Source: Plasmodiophora brassicae
Lineage: Eukaryota; Endomyxa: Phytomyxea; Phytomyxea; Plasmodiophorida
Assembly (NCBI GenBank): GCA_036867785.1
Contig: CP145418.1
Span: 310,001-374,000, forward strand
Direction: 5' to 3'
DNA length: 64,000 nucleotides
Within the stretch, counting starts at the first letter, position 1. Every line of letters begins with the position of its first letter. Below, in pieces: positions 1 through 9,555 of the stretch. The notes under the pieces were generated by a model. That model did not search any database, was not told the DNA's origin, and saw nothing but the letters and a program-made list of their open reading frames with translations. A program made the position numbers and the translations under genes.

Positions 1-236
1 TCCAATGGCAGCAACGGTGATTGGTGAACGGTGTGTTCGGCGATTTCTAAATCGAGCAACTGCGGCCAGCCCAGAATTAGCGTCCGCTTGGACCCGCTCT
101 CCAGCTCGGCCCGAATTGGTCAATGCCGGCGCTTTCGCCCATGTGCATGGCAGCTATGCCTGGCAGGACCGGCCAATGCGCAGTCGCTATCTGGTTTATG
201 AAAGGAGCGGAAAGGTTGATGGCTAATCGGATGCGG
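1..236. other. No gene seen
   Basis: This is the 3' flank of the first array gene. It has only short overlapping open frames without recognisable composition. No RNA gene or repeat was seen by eye. Confidence 0.4.
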
Positions 237-2372
237 TTAGAAATCAATGACGGACGGGCGCCCGGATGCGACTTCGACCGCCAGCGATGGGCCGGCGACC
301 AGCTGGGTGGTGGGGGCAGGGCGTTTGTACTTGCGCACCGCGAGCAGAACGGCGACGCCGCCGAAGACCAGCAAGACAAAGAAGATCCAGGGCAGAAGCG
401 ACACGACGACCTTGATCGGGTTGACAGGAACCAGAGGTGGTGGCGGTCCCCGCGTTCCAGGCTCGCGCTTGAGCGTCTGCTTGATTGTACGGCCCATGGC
501 AGCAGCACCAAGGGCGCCACCAACACCGAGCGCGGCGGTCGCCAATCCTGCTGCCTTCATCGGCGATACCGCTTTACCGCCCTGAACAGGGGCCGGCATC
601 GGCGCCGATGCGGAGGAACCGCGACCGAACGCGAACATTGACGTCAGGAGGCCAATGGCGCCGGTCGCAAGGACACCAGTACCAGCGTATGCCGCCTTGC
701 GCGTTAACGACGTTGCCCCGGCGAGTTCCTTCTTCGTCGCGTTCAGGCGACCCGCCAGGTCATCCCTCATATCGCGGAGGCGTCGATTTTCGTTAGATCG
801 GCCATTCAAATTCTTCGTCGCGCTGTTCAGTTGATCGCTCAGTTCCCCGGTTTCCTTCTCGAGCATAACGACGCGCGTATTCGCCTCGGCCAGCTCTTTC
901 GTCAGGTTGTTTGCCTTCACCTCCAGTTCTTCCCTCGCCTTACAAGTATTGGTCAGGTCGTTCTCCTTGGTGCGCAGGCCACGGTTCAAAGTCTCGATCA
1001 TTTGCGTTTGCTGACCATTCGCCGTGCGGGCGTCCTCCAGGTCCTTCTCAATAGTCTCGAGCGAACTCTTCAGCTCGGCGATCTCCTCCTGAAGGCGGTG
1101 TTTGTCACTGCGAAAGGTGTCCAACTCCTTCTCGGCCGTGTCAAGGCGACCTTTCAGTACCTTGACAGTACCGTCGCGCTTCTTGACAAGGGCCTCCGAC
1201 TCGCGCAGCTTGTTGCTCAGTTCCTTATTCGTCTCTTCCAGCGATGCAATCATTTGCGAGTTCCCGTTGTTGGTAGCGCGGCATTTGCCCAGTTGCTCGT
1301 TGACGTCAGCCAGCTGTTTCTGCAGCGATTCACTCGTTTCCCGAAGGTGCTGGGATTCCGAGTGGCTCTCGTTCAGGCTGTGCATTGTGTCCGCCAGACG
1401 AAGTTCCAGTTGTTCCAGTCCCTTCGTCAGGTTGTGCTTTTCTCCCATCAGCTGCGAAATCGTTTGGCCGTAGCCGGCGCTCGCAGCGCACGTCGCGGTC
1501 AGATTGGATTCGGTGCTTTTGAGTCGACCTTTGAGGACGGAATTCGACTGCCGAAGGCGCACGTTCTCCTCACGACAGGTGCTCAGCTCACCTGTCACCT
1601 TTTTCAGGTCATCAGTAGACGTTTCGTGGGTATACCTCAACTTATGCAGCTCGGCATCCAACGTGGCTTTCGTCACTTCCAACGACAATATCTCTTCTGC
1701 TTGGACGTGGATCTGATGCTGGGCCGCCGTCAGCTGCTTCGTGAGACTTGCAAGCTCCTGTTGGTGGTTATTCGACGCCCTCGCGTGTTCGTCTCGCACA
1801 GACTGGAGGCTGTTCTCAAGTTCTTCAACTTCCTCCTGTTTCATATCGACCTGTTGTTCGAGGTTCGTGACGGATGCCTGGGAATCGCTGAGTTTCGTCT
1901 TCGTCTCCTAGGCGGGGTTCACGTCAGAACGGGGGGCAACCCCAGATTGCTGGTCGCTGCAACGTATACGGCTCACCTGGAATTCGGAGCGCGTTGCTTT
2001 GAGCTCCTGCCGAAGCTCGACCAGTTCCCTATCCTTCGTGGCCAGAGCATCGGCCTGTTCCTGGAGCGAAGACGATGCTGTCTCGAGTTCCCGCCGAACA
2101 TCCTGCAGCTCTCGGTCCTTCACCTCCAGTTGCGCCCGGAACGAGGACGATGCTGCCTCGAGTTGATGCCGAGCATCTTGGAGCTCTCGTTCCTTCTTCT
2201 CCAATAGCCCCCGAATCTGATTCAGCTGGGACTCTCGCGCTGTCTCCGTACTTGGGTGAGCATGCTTCTTCTTATTGGTCCTGCCGCTCGCAGAAGAGAC
2301 ATTCAGGCCGCAAGCGACGATGATCGCGACGAACATGATCATCGGGACGGGCCGGTGGCGTCCTGCCGACAT
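237..2372 (-). CDS. Coiled-coil membrane protein, array member 1 (two exons, 688 aa)
   Basis: Exon 1 is 2372-1977 and exon 2 is 1907-237. They are separated by a 69-base intron (GTGAGC donor, CGCCTAG acceptor, phase 0) that carries the apparent stop of the first open frame. Exon 1 gives a signal peptide (hydrophobic stretch MIMFVAIIVACGLNV) and three near-identical heptad-rich blocks (KDRELQDVRRELE type). Exon 2 continues as about 400 residues of charged coiled coil, then a Gly/Ala segment, a glycine zipper, the LLPWIFFVLLVFGGVAVLL membrane segment and the tail GRPSVIDF. The long coil should form a parallel dimer or rod on the secretory side, if the signal peptide is cleaved. This is the only array gene with a clear intron. 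Function unknown. Confidence 0.8.
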
Positions 2373-2512
2373 GGTTTTCCAAATGACGAGACGACCACCG
2401 GCACGATCCAGATTTAGGAGCAGCGGCGCGCCCTGTGACCCATGTCCTGATTTAGAATCGCAGGTAATCGCACGTATAGGTGCTACTCTGGTTGGTACGA
2501 CTTTCCGAGTGT

Positions 2513-3670
2513 TTAATACATGATGTCAGATGGGCGTCGAGCAGCGGCAGTAACGGCCGATGCCAGATCAGGCGGCGACATCGCCTGCCTAGAACGGGAT
2601 TTCTCGCTGGCGCGCAGGGCGACCACGACGCCAACGCCAACAAGCGCGACCAGGACGAACAGAGCCCATGGGAGAACGCTGACAATCCAGTGTGCGTCCC
2701 GAGAATCTTGCCTGGCGTTTGGTTTCGGGACACCGGCGCCCGCTGGAACCACCTTCGCCCTCGTCAGTTTGTGCATCGCGGCAGCTCCCACACCTGCGCC
2801 GACGGCAACGCCGGCCGTTGCCCATCCCGCTGTCTCTATCAGCGACGAGCCGGCCGATTCGGGCGTCTTCCCGGCACCCGACGCGAGCATCTTCACTTTA
2901 AGGACGCCCAGGGCGACAGCAACAGCAGTCGTTCCTAAGAGCTTTCTTGTCCACGACCGGTTATCAGCGTCCGCCTTCGACACCTTCTGCTTCAGCTTGT
3001 CCTGTTGCTGCCTGGCGGCACTGAGCTGGGCCGACAGGTTCGCTATAACGGCGCTGGCTCGACCGTCTGTATCATTCAAGGTCGATTCCAGAAGCGCGAT
3101 CGTGGCCAGGTCTCTCAGACGGGTTTTCAGCATTATTTGGAATTGCTCGTGGGCTTTGCGGAGCCGGACCTGCTGGCGCATGGCTCGGTACGCAGCCTTC
3201 TCGATCGACTCGTCGCGTTCTGTGGGTAAACCCGGTTCGCGCCCGGATATCCGGTTGTCCGTCTCCTGCTTCAGAGTCGAAACCTCGTCAAGCAACGCCT
3301 TGATGCGACGCTCACTCGTCGACACGTTCGACTGCAGCTGCACAATGGTCGCCTCCTTTTCATCCATGTCGCGCTCCAGGCGGGCGACCGTCGCTCGCAG
3401 TTGGTGGCACAGGTCGACAGCGTCCCGCACTCCATCATCTCGCTCGCGTACAACTCTGAGAAGTTCGTTCAACCTCGAACGCATCTCGTGGACGTGGACC
3501 CAGGTATAGGCGGATTCGCCCGACAGGGACTTGATCGCGTCCTGGATCATACGCAGGATGTCAGGCGGCGACTCGTCACTACTATTGCTACTAGACGCCA
3601 CGCTGTCCAGGCCAAACGACACCGCCAACAGCAGCGCGAGCACCAGGTGGTGATGACGGACAGACATCAT
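2513..3670 (-). CDS. Coiled-coil membrane protein, array member 2 (385 aa)
   Basis: Single exon. I chose the start at 3670 because it places the hydrophobic stretch LVLALLLAVSFGLDSVAS directly at the N-terminus; an in-frame ATG at 3724 would add a basic leader. A conserved helical domain follows (DILRMIQDAIKSL), then about 180 residues of coil, the segment GWATAGVAVGAGVGAAAM, the membrane stretch VLPWALFVLVALVGVGVVV and the terminal RRPSDIMY. Neighbours on both sides are paralogues in the same orientation. Function unknown; a structural or surface role is inference. Confidence 0.78.
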   Translation of the reverse strand: MMSVRHHHLVLALLLAVSFGLDSVASSSNSSDESPPDILRMIQDAIKSLSGESAYTWVHVHEMRSRLNELLRVVRERDDGVRDAVDLCHQLRATVARLERDMDEKEATIVQLQSNVSTSERRIKALLDEVSTLKQETDNRISGREPGLPTERDESIEKAAYRAMRQQVRLRKAHEQFQIMLKTRLRDLATIALLESTLNDTDGRASAVIANLSAQLSAARQQQDKLKQKVSKADADNRSWTRKLLGTTAVAVALGVLKVKMLASGAGKTPESAGSSLIETAGWATAGVAVGAGVGAAAMHKLTRAKVVPAGAGVPKPNARQDSRDAHWIVSVLPWALFVLVALVGVGVVVALRASEKSRSRQAMSPPDLASAVTAAARRPSDIMY

Positions 3671-3900
3671 GGCACCGACGCGACTGGGCCTGGGCCTCCG
3701 GCCAGTGTGAGCAGAAGACCGCAATCTCGACTGCTCCGCCAGATTTGCCGCCCGCCGCAGTTTCGGGCTGCCCGAGATTCAGATCTGCGCGACTCTGTCG
3801 TATGTGGAACAACGTACGCCCCACAGTGCATCCTACGTATAGGGCAACATGCAATACATTGACAAGTGGGTTGTCGTCAAATCGCGTGACAGAACGGTTG

Positions 3901-4821
3901 TTAGTACTCGATGACGGATGGGCGCTGCGTCGCGGCGACGATGTCCGGTGTCGCGCTCGACGCCAACTTGGCAGCGTCTGTCCGCGCTTTCATGCGCATG
4001 GCGATCACGATGGCAACGCCGGCACCGAGGACAAGGACGAGAAGGACCCATGGCAGGACGTTGGCGACCGACCTTGTAGTGGCCTGCGGGCTTGGCTTGG
4101 CCGTACCGTCGTCCGCCGGGACGTCCATGTGATCATTCTGCTTCGTCTTTGCGATCCTGTGCATTGCGGCGGCTCCAATTCCTCCGCCGACTACCAGGCC
4201 TGCTGCCGTTGCCAACCCGGCTGCCTTCATCATCGACGACGTTTCCTTCGGATGTTCACCCTTCTTCGGAACGGGTGCAAGCATCGGCGCTAGTTTGGAG
4301 ATGCCCAGACCCGCAATAAGGCCCATAGTAGCACCCCTGGTCGCCGATGCCCATGATCGCTGCGAATCGTTCAACTTCTGTTGCGTATCGCGATTAAGAT
4401 CCGTCATCCGGACGATCTCGTCACGAGCGCCTTGCAGTTCCTGGCGGGCATTAGCGATCGTGCGCACCAGATCCAGATTCCGACGCTCTTTGGTGGCAAC
4501 ATCCAGTTTCAGGCCATCGATGGTCGCTGTGTCGTTCCGTCGAATGCTTTCTAGGGATTGGATTCGTTCCCGGGCATCGCGCATCTGGCGTTTGAGATCA
4601 ACTGCATCCTCTTCTGCCTTGCTCTGGTGTTTCGCCCCGGCCTCGAGTTCGCGGATCCTGTCATTACTCTGCTTGAGTTCAGCGCGCAGACGTTGGATCG
4701 TCTGTTTCCTTTTCTTCCCGTTCGAATCTCCCTTGGCGCCCGTGACGCTCTCCAGGCAGACGGCCAACGCAATCAGCAAACACAACGTGCTCGACAAACG
4801 GCAGCTACCGAACGCCGACAT
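3901..4821 (-). CDS. Coiled-coil membrane protein, array member 3 (306 aa)
   Basis: Single exon and the shortest intact member. The start at 4821 gives a compact signal peptide (SSTLCLLIALAVCLESVTG); an ATG at 4857 would precede it with 12 uncharacteristic residues. About 130 residues of coil are followed by the Gly-rich segment GATMGLIAGLGISKL, the glycine zipper GLATAAGLVVGGGIGAAAM, a linker, the membrane segment VLPWVLLVLVLGAGVAIVI and the C-terminus QRPSVIEY. The C-terminal module keeps its size although the coil is much shorter, so that module is the constrained part. Confidence 0.78.
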   Translation of the reverse strand: MSAFGSCRLSSTLCLLIALAVCLESVTGAKGDSNGKKRKQTIQRLRAELKQSNDRIRELEAGAKHQSKAEEDAVDLKRQMRDARERIQSLESIRRNDTATIDGLKLDVATKERRNLDLVRTIANARQELQGARDEIVRMTDLNRDTQQKLNDSQRSWASATRGATMGLIAGLGISKLAPMLAPVPKKGEHPKETSSMMKAAGLATAAGLVVGGGIGAAAMHRIAKTKQNDHMDVPADDGTAKPSPQATTRSVANVLPWVLLVLVLGAGVAIVIAMRMKARTDAAKLASSATPDIVAATQRPSVIEY

Positions 4822-5004
4822 CGATTCAAATGTGACCGCGATGGCACCGATTCGCACCTGAAGAACGCTGCGGCCGGGACCCGCACGAAGCAGTCGACAG
4901 ACCCCTATTTAGAATCGCGCTGTGGCCCGATTTAGACGAAGGGCATACCACGACGCCTTGTTCGTACGACATAGCCGGCATGGGGTGACACGCGTCCCAG
5001 TGGT

Positions 5005-6012
5005 TTAGTAATTGATGTGAGATGGGCGCCGAGCAGCGACTTCAGCGGCCGAAAGCCGTCCAGACCGAAACATCCAGTTGCTGGCGCGTGCCCTCGCTTT
5101 CAGACGCCGCGTGACAGCAACAGCAGCGCCGGCTACGACGACCAGGGCGAGTAGCACCCATGGAAGAATGACAGCAACCCGGCTCGTGGCCGACGGCGAG
5201 TCGCGCTTGGCACCACGTTTGGGAATGTTGTCGTCGACGTGCGCAATTCCGTTCCTGCCCGCCTTCGCCAGACGTTGCACCGCCAATGCTCCGATTCCAC
5301 CACCGATCGCAAGACTGGCCGTTGTCTTCGTCAGCGACGCTAGGATGCCCTCTGCCTTTTCCGGCACCGGATCGGGGGTCGGTTTCGGGCGGGGGACGCC
5401 CGCGCTGGTGGCAACGGCACCGACAACGGCACCGGCAACGACACCGGTCATAAGTTTCCACACGTCCGTTCTGCCCTGTCTGCGTTTCAGCTGGGTGCGC
5501 AGGGCCGCCTCGGTCGCTTTGGACCGATTGCTGTTGGATTCCAGGGCTGATTCCAGACTGGCAATCATCAGCGACTTGCCCGTTTCGCTGTCCACCAGGT
5601 CGTCGATTCGTTTCTTGGCGGTGGCGAGTTCGCCCCCTAATTGTTTGTACTTAGCCGCAGTGCCTTGCTCCGCTGTGATGTTCGACTGAAGTCGAACAAT
5701 CTCGGCGTCCTTGTCGTTCACGTCCCGTCGAAGCTGCTCGATCTCCTGCATTCTTTCGTCACCGTCGCGGTGCAGGCCGGTGACCTCCTGTCCCAATTGC
5801 TCGACAACGTCGGCAAGGGACTCCAACAAGGGTAGACCTGCAGACGCTGGAACGTTCTCCTTTTGAAGTACGGCGCGCAGGCCCTCGATCCGGCTCCGAA
5901 TCGAACGGAACGTCCCCTCGGTAGACGCCACGCCCTCCAGGCCGGCGAATACCACCGCGAACAGCAGAAGCAATGCCATGCTCGGCAGGCGGCGCCGATC
6001 GATCGGCGTCAT
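5005..6012 (-). CDS. Coiled-coil membrane protein, array member 4 (335 aa)
   Basis: Single exon. The signal peptide MALLLLFAVVFAGLEGVAS follows a short basic N-terminus. The N-terminal helical domain (FRSIRSRIEGLRAVL) and about 100 residues of coil follow. Then come the segments GVVAGAVVGAVATSAG and TTASLAIGGGIGALAVQRL, a membrane segment ILPWVLLALVVVAGAAVAV, a basic stretch and the tail RRPSHINY. It is closest in layout to members 3 and 5. No domain of known enzymatic function is visible. Confidence 0.78.
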   Translation of the reverse strand: MTPIDRRRLPSMALLLLFAVVFAGLEGVASTEGTFRSIRSRIEGLRAVLQKENVPASAGLPLLESLADVVEQLGQEVTGLHRDGDERMQEIEQLRRDVNDKDAEIVRLQSNITAEQGTAAKYKQLGGELATAKKRIDDLVDSETGKSLMIASLESALESNSNRSKATEAALRTQLKRRQGRTDVWKLMTGVVAGAVVGAVATSAGVPRPKPTPDPVPEKAEGILASLTKTTASLAIGGGIGALAVQRLAKAGRNGIAHVDDNIPKRGAKRDSPSATSRVAVILPWVLLALVVVAGAAVAVTRRLKARARASNWMFRSGRLSAAEVAARRPSHINY

Positions 6013-6585
6013 CGAAACCTTGCCCTTGTAGGTTACCTACCAGGTCTGCCCAAGCCAGCGTCCCCGGCCGCGGTCTGCGCACGCTGCGCCAATCGCGGCA
6101 ACCCACGGGGTGCTGCTGCACTGCTGCGCCACGGACTTCACGGGCAGCTGCCGCGCTAAATATAGGGCGGCATTGTGCACATGCAGACGCCCAACAGGCA
6201 TGCCTATCGGTAGTGGGGCGCCCGCCTTGCAGGGTACCGATGGGCCGGGTGCTGCTGGCATGCGGGAAGGTTCGCGCGACGGACGGCAAGTACTTCCTGA
6301 CGGTATCAGGCCCCCTCGGCCGGAGGGGCAGAGACCTCCCGGCCTACCTGGTAGTTCCCCTATCAGCGTCCCGACCAGGAGCCGCAGACAAGAGAAGGCT
6401 TTGCGCGATCGGGGCGGGTCACGCGTCGTACTGTAAAGTACTCCAAAGACCTCAAGCCCTGGCAGCGCCGAAGCGGATTCAGTCGAGGTATCCCGAACCG
6501 CAGGCCGGTTCCTACATGTACACGCGAGAGCTTGCTCGAACAAGCACCGGTGGTACTTTGATGGCGAACAGCACGCATTGGACGT
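6013..6585. other. Intergenic, nothing recognised
   Basis: This is the 5' flank of member 4 and the 3' flank of member 5. It has only short overlapping frames on both strands and no recognisable motif. Confidence 0.4.
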
Positions 6586-7962
6586 TTAATATTCGATGGC
6601 CGACGGGCGACGTGCAGCGAGGACGATGGCCGGTGCCGTACCCGACGATGATGTCTTGTCGGCGTTGGCTTTCGTTTTCGCGCGCAAGGCGACGGTGGTC
6701 GCGACGCCCGCGAGAACGACGAGGACCAGCAGAACGAACGGGAGCACATTACCGATCCAGCTTGCCGTCTGTGGGCTCCGCTTGCTACTCGCTTCTGGAA
6801 CACCACCGGATGAAGGAATCACGCCACCCTTCTTCGCGATCGTCCGGTGCACCGCCAGCGCTCCCATTCCACCACCGATCGCCAGGCTTGCCGTCACCAG
6901 CCCGATCGTTTTCTTGCTCGGCGTAGCGTCGTTGGACGACCCCTCCACCTTCTTCCCACTTCCTGGAATGGTCGGCGTTGACATCAGCTTGGAGACGCCG
7001 AGACCAGCAACCAGGGCGCCACCCACGGCCCCCTTGATCGTCGGCACCCACGACCGTTTCGTATCGTTCAGTGCACGCCGCGTCTCGGCGTTCGATTCCT
7101 GCAGCGCCCGAAACTGACCCGCAACCAAATCAGCCGCATGACGGGTGTCACTCAGCCGCTGATTAGCCGTATCAAGCTTGGCTGACAGGTCCGCGATCGT
7201 TGTCCTGGCTTCGCCGTCCCTGTCAGCCATGTCCGATCGCAGGTTTGTGATTGTCGCTGCATCATTCCGTCGTAGGCCCTCTAGGGATTGGATCTGTGCC
7301 CTGAGGTCGCTGGCAATACACTCTCCCTGCTTGATCACGGCAGCGTCGTTCTGGGCCTGCGCCTCCAGCTGTGTGATCCTCGCCGTCTGGTTGGCAACTG
7401 TGGCCTTTCCCTCCGCCTTCAAGTTCGACATGTCGGTACGCAAACCGTCGATGGAGCGGTCTCTCTCCGCCACTTGCGACTGAAGCCGCCCAGTCTCGCC
7501 TTCGTACACTTGGACCTGGCCGCGCAACTCTGCGACCAATGTTTCCAGCTCGGTGATCTTGGCCTTGTTCTCCTGTTTCAGCGTCGTCAGGTTTGCGATT
7601 ACCTGGTCCTTTGCCGTCACATCCGCCAAGAGCTGGTTGATCGTCTGCTCTTGCGCATCGATGTCGCCCGGCATGCGCAACGTCTCCGATTCGTGGTCGG
7701 CATGGAGCTTCAAAACCGCTTCATCTAACGGCTTCGTTCCATCCTCCAGATTCCGGGCGTCCGATTGGAGTGCCTCCAGTTCGGCGCGGAACGCGTCGGC
7801 CCGGTCCCAGCTCGCATTGCTCGGCAGCGCCTGGATCAACCTCTGGATCTTGGCAATGAAGTGGTGCGGCGCGGCGGCAACGTCTGTCGACGCGACGCTG
7901 TCAAGAGCGGCGATGACCGCAAACAAGAAGAGCATGACGCTCGACAGACGACCCACCACCAT
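6586..7962 (-). CDS. Coiled-coil membrane protein, array member 5 (458 aa)
   Basis: Single exon. An open frame continues upstream to 8073, but the ATG at 7962 (MVVGRLSSVMLFLFAVIAA) starts a normal signal peptide, so it is preferred. The N-terminal domain contains NASWDRADAFRAELEAL, matching TSWDRAAEFRSQMDAL of member 6. A coil of about 250 residues follows. The C-terminal module is complete: KGAVGGALVAGLGVSKLM, GLVTASLAIGGGMGALAV, VLPFVLLVLVVLAGVATTV and the terminus RRPSAIEY. Confidence 0.8.
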   Translation of the reverse strand: MVVGRLSSVMLFLFAVIAALDSVASTDVAAAPHHFIAKIQRLIQALPSNASWDRADAFRAELEALQSDARNLEDGTKPLDEAVLKLHADHESETLRMPGDIDAQEQTINQLLADVTAKDQVIANLTTLKQENKAKITELETLVAELRGQVQVYEGETGRLQSQVAERDRSIDGLRTDMSNLKAEGKATVANQTARITQLEAQAQNDAAVIKQGECIASDLRAQIQSLEGLRRNDAATITNLRSDMADRDGEARTTIADLSAKLDTANQRLSDTRHAADLVAGQFRALQESNAETRRALNDTKRSWVPTIKGAVGGALVAGLGVSKLMSTPTIPGSGKKVEGSSNDATPSKKTIGLVTASLAIGGGMGALAVHRTIAKKGGVIPSSGGVPEASSKRSPQTASWIGNVLPFVLLVLVVLAGVATTVALRAKTKANADKTSSSGTAPAIVLAARRPSAIEY

Positions 7963-8109
7963 GATCGCCCCGGCGACGTCTACCAGCAGCAGCGGTGCCT
8001 CGTGCGTTTGCCAGCGCCAACAATAGCCGTCGACCAGTGACCCGAAATAGAGCGCGCGTCCGGCGAACGCCACGCGCTGTTGAATGTATTCATACGGTCA
8101 GCTGTGGAC

Positions 8110-8976
8110 CTTAGGTAGAACTCGATGGCAGAGGGACGACGGGTAGCCGCAGCAACGGCAGACGCGTGACCCGGCGACAACGTCGACGTGCCCGGCTGTA
8201 GTCTCGCTTTACGACGCAGAGCGACCGCAACAGCAGCGCCTGCGACGGTGACCAGGGCGAGCAGGACCCACGGCAGAACAACAACAGTCCAGGTCGGCGA
8301 CCTCGACCTGGATTGTTGCCGGGAGCATGATCCTTTGCGGGAACGGCGCCGACACCCTGCTTCGCCTTCGAGGAACGACTCAGCGCGGCCGCCCCCAATG
8401 CGGACCCGATATCGCAAGGCTTGCCGCTGCCAGACCAGCGAGTCGTCACCGGCGATTCGCTGATGCCTTGACTCTTCGGAATCGGGTCGCCTCGTCGTCC
8501 CCCAGGAACGTGCCGGCAGGTCAGCATTTCCGACATCCCTTTGGGCACGCATCCCCCGCGTTTCATTGTCCTTGGCGGCCACGCTCGATCGCAGGTCGAT
8601 GATTGTCGCCGTATCATTGTGTTCGCTCGGCGGAGTCGTGCCGACGGATCGTGGCTTCACGTTCTGCGATGGTTGACTGGAGTTTAGAAATCTCATTGCC
8701 CGTCTCGCATGCTTCAGCGCTGACATTTCACCGTTCAAATCGAGGTGACGTCTACCACTCCTTGACCCAAGATCTTTCCGGTGCACTTCCTGCCGCAATT
8801 GCACGATTCGATTCTCCATGGTCAGAGCGATACCGTGCGTGGTCTGTAACTCCTGACGAAGGCGTATGATGGAAACGCTTGGTGCTCAGTTCCCGGGACA
8901 ACCTCGCGATCATTACAGAAAAGGCGGGCGTCGGCTCATCTCACGCCGAGCGCCAGCACAACCAGCAGAAGCAACA
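8110..8976 (-). pseudogene. Decayed array member
   Basis: Parts of an array gene survive in different frames. A short signal-peptide-like start MLLLLVVLALGV (ATG at 8976) runs straight into a stop. The glycine-zipper segment IGSALGAAALSR lies in one frame, while the membrane segment VLPWVLLALVTVAGAAVAV and the tail RRPSAIEF lie in another. The stop after the tail is lost, so the frame reads on into the flank. The coil is mostly unrecognisable. At least two frameshifts are needed to explain it, so it is a dead paralogue between members 5 and 6. Confidence 0.75.
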
Positions 8977-9555
8977 TGCTCAACAGACAGCCCAGAGGAC
9001 CCGCGTTCCACCAATGGAAACCGAATGCGATGGACGCCCCCCTTCCCCCTCGAAGCGGACCACAATCAAGCAGCTCTGTTTCCACCATGTCCCGATTTAG
9101 GCTCGAAGGTTCGCCTCCGCGGGCAACAGGAAGCCACTCGAGACCGATGCCCCCGGCTGCTGGGCCGACACAGAGAGTAAAACGGGTGATGTATAGTCGT
9201 GGCCCACTACTACCGGCCTGGCGCCTCCCGGCGCTGCACTCGTCGTCGTCTGCCTCCCATGCGTAACGGACGATGATCCAGCGTTCACCGGACCGGTGCG
9301 GACGTCGTACGTCGCCATCGGGCGACAGCGCATCGCGGCTGTCTCTGAAATCCCATAACCGATGGCAAGATCGTGCCAATGGATGCGACCTCCGGTTCCG
9401 CCCGCGCCCCGATGTTGCCCGAATCTACTCTACCCCGATTGCTACGTCTGATATGGCGCCGCCGGCCGACACTGACCGACTCACCACGCGTTGAGTGTCG
9501 GAATCAACACAAACGGACGATGTATTGGTATGGTCGTTTGCGCGAATGACGACGC
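8977..9555. other. Intergenic, nothing recognised
   Basis: This lies between the pseudogene's 5' end and the 3' end of member 6. No credible gene or repeat was seen. Confidence 0.35.

Noticed and set aside
831-2207. 458-codon plus-strand open frame
   Set aside because: It is antisense to the coiled-coil gene; Leu/Arg-rich composition is the usual shadow of Glu/Lys-rich coil codons.
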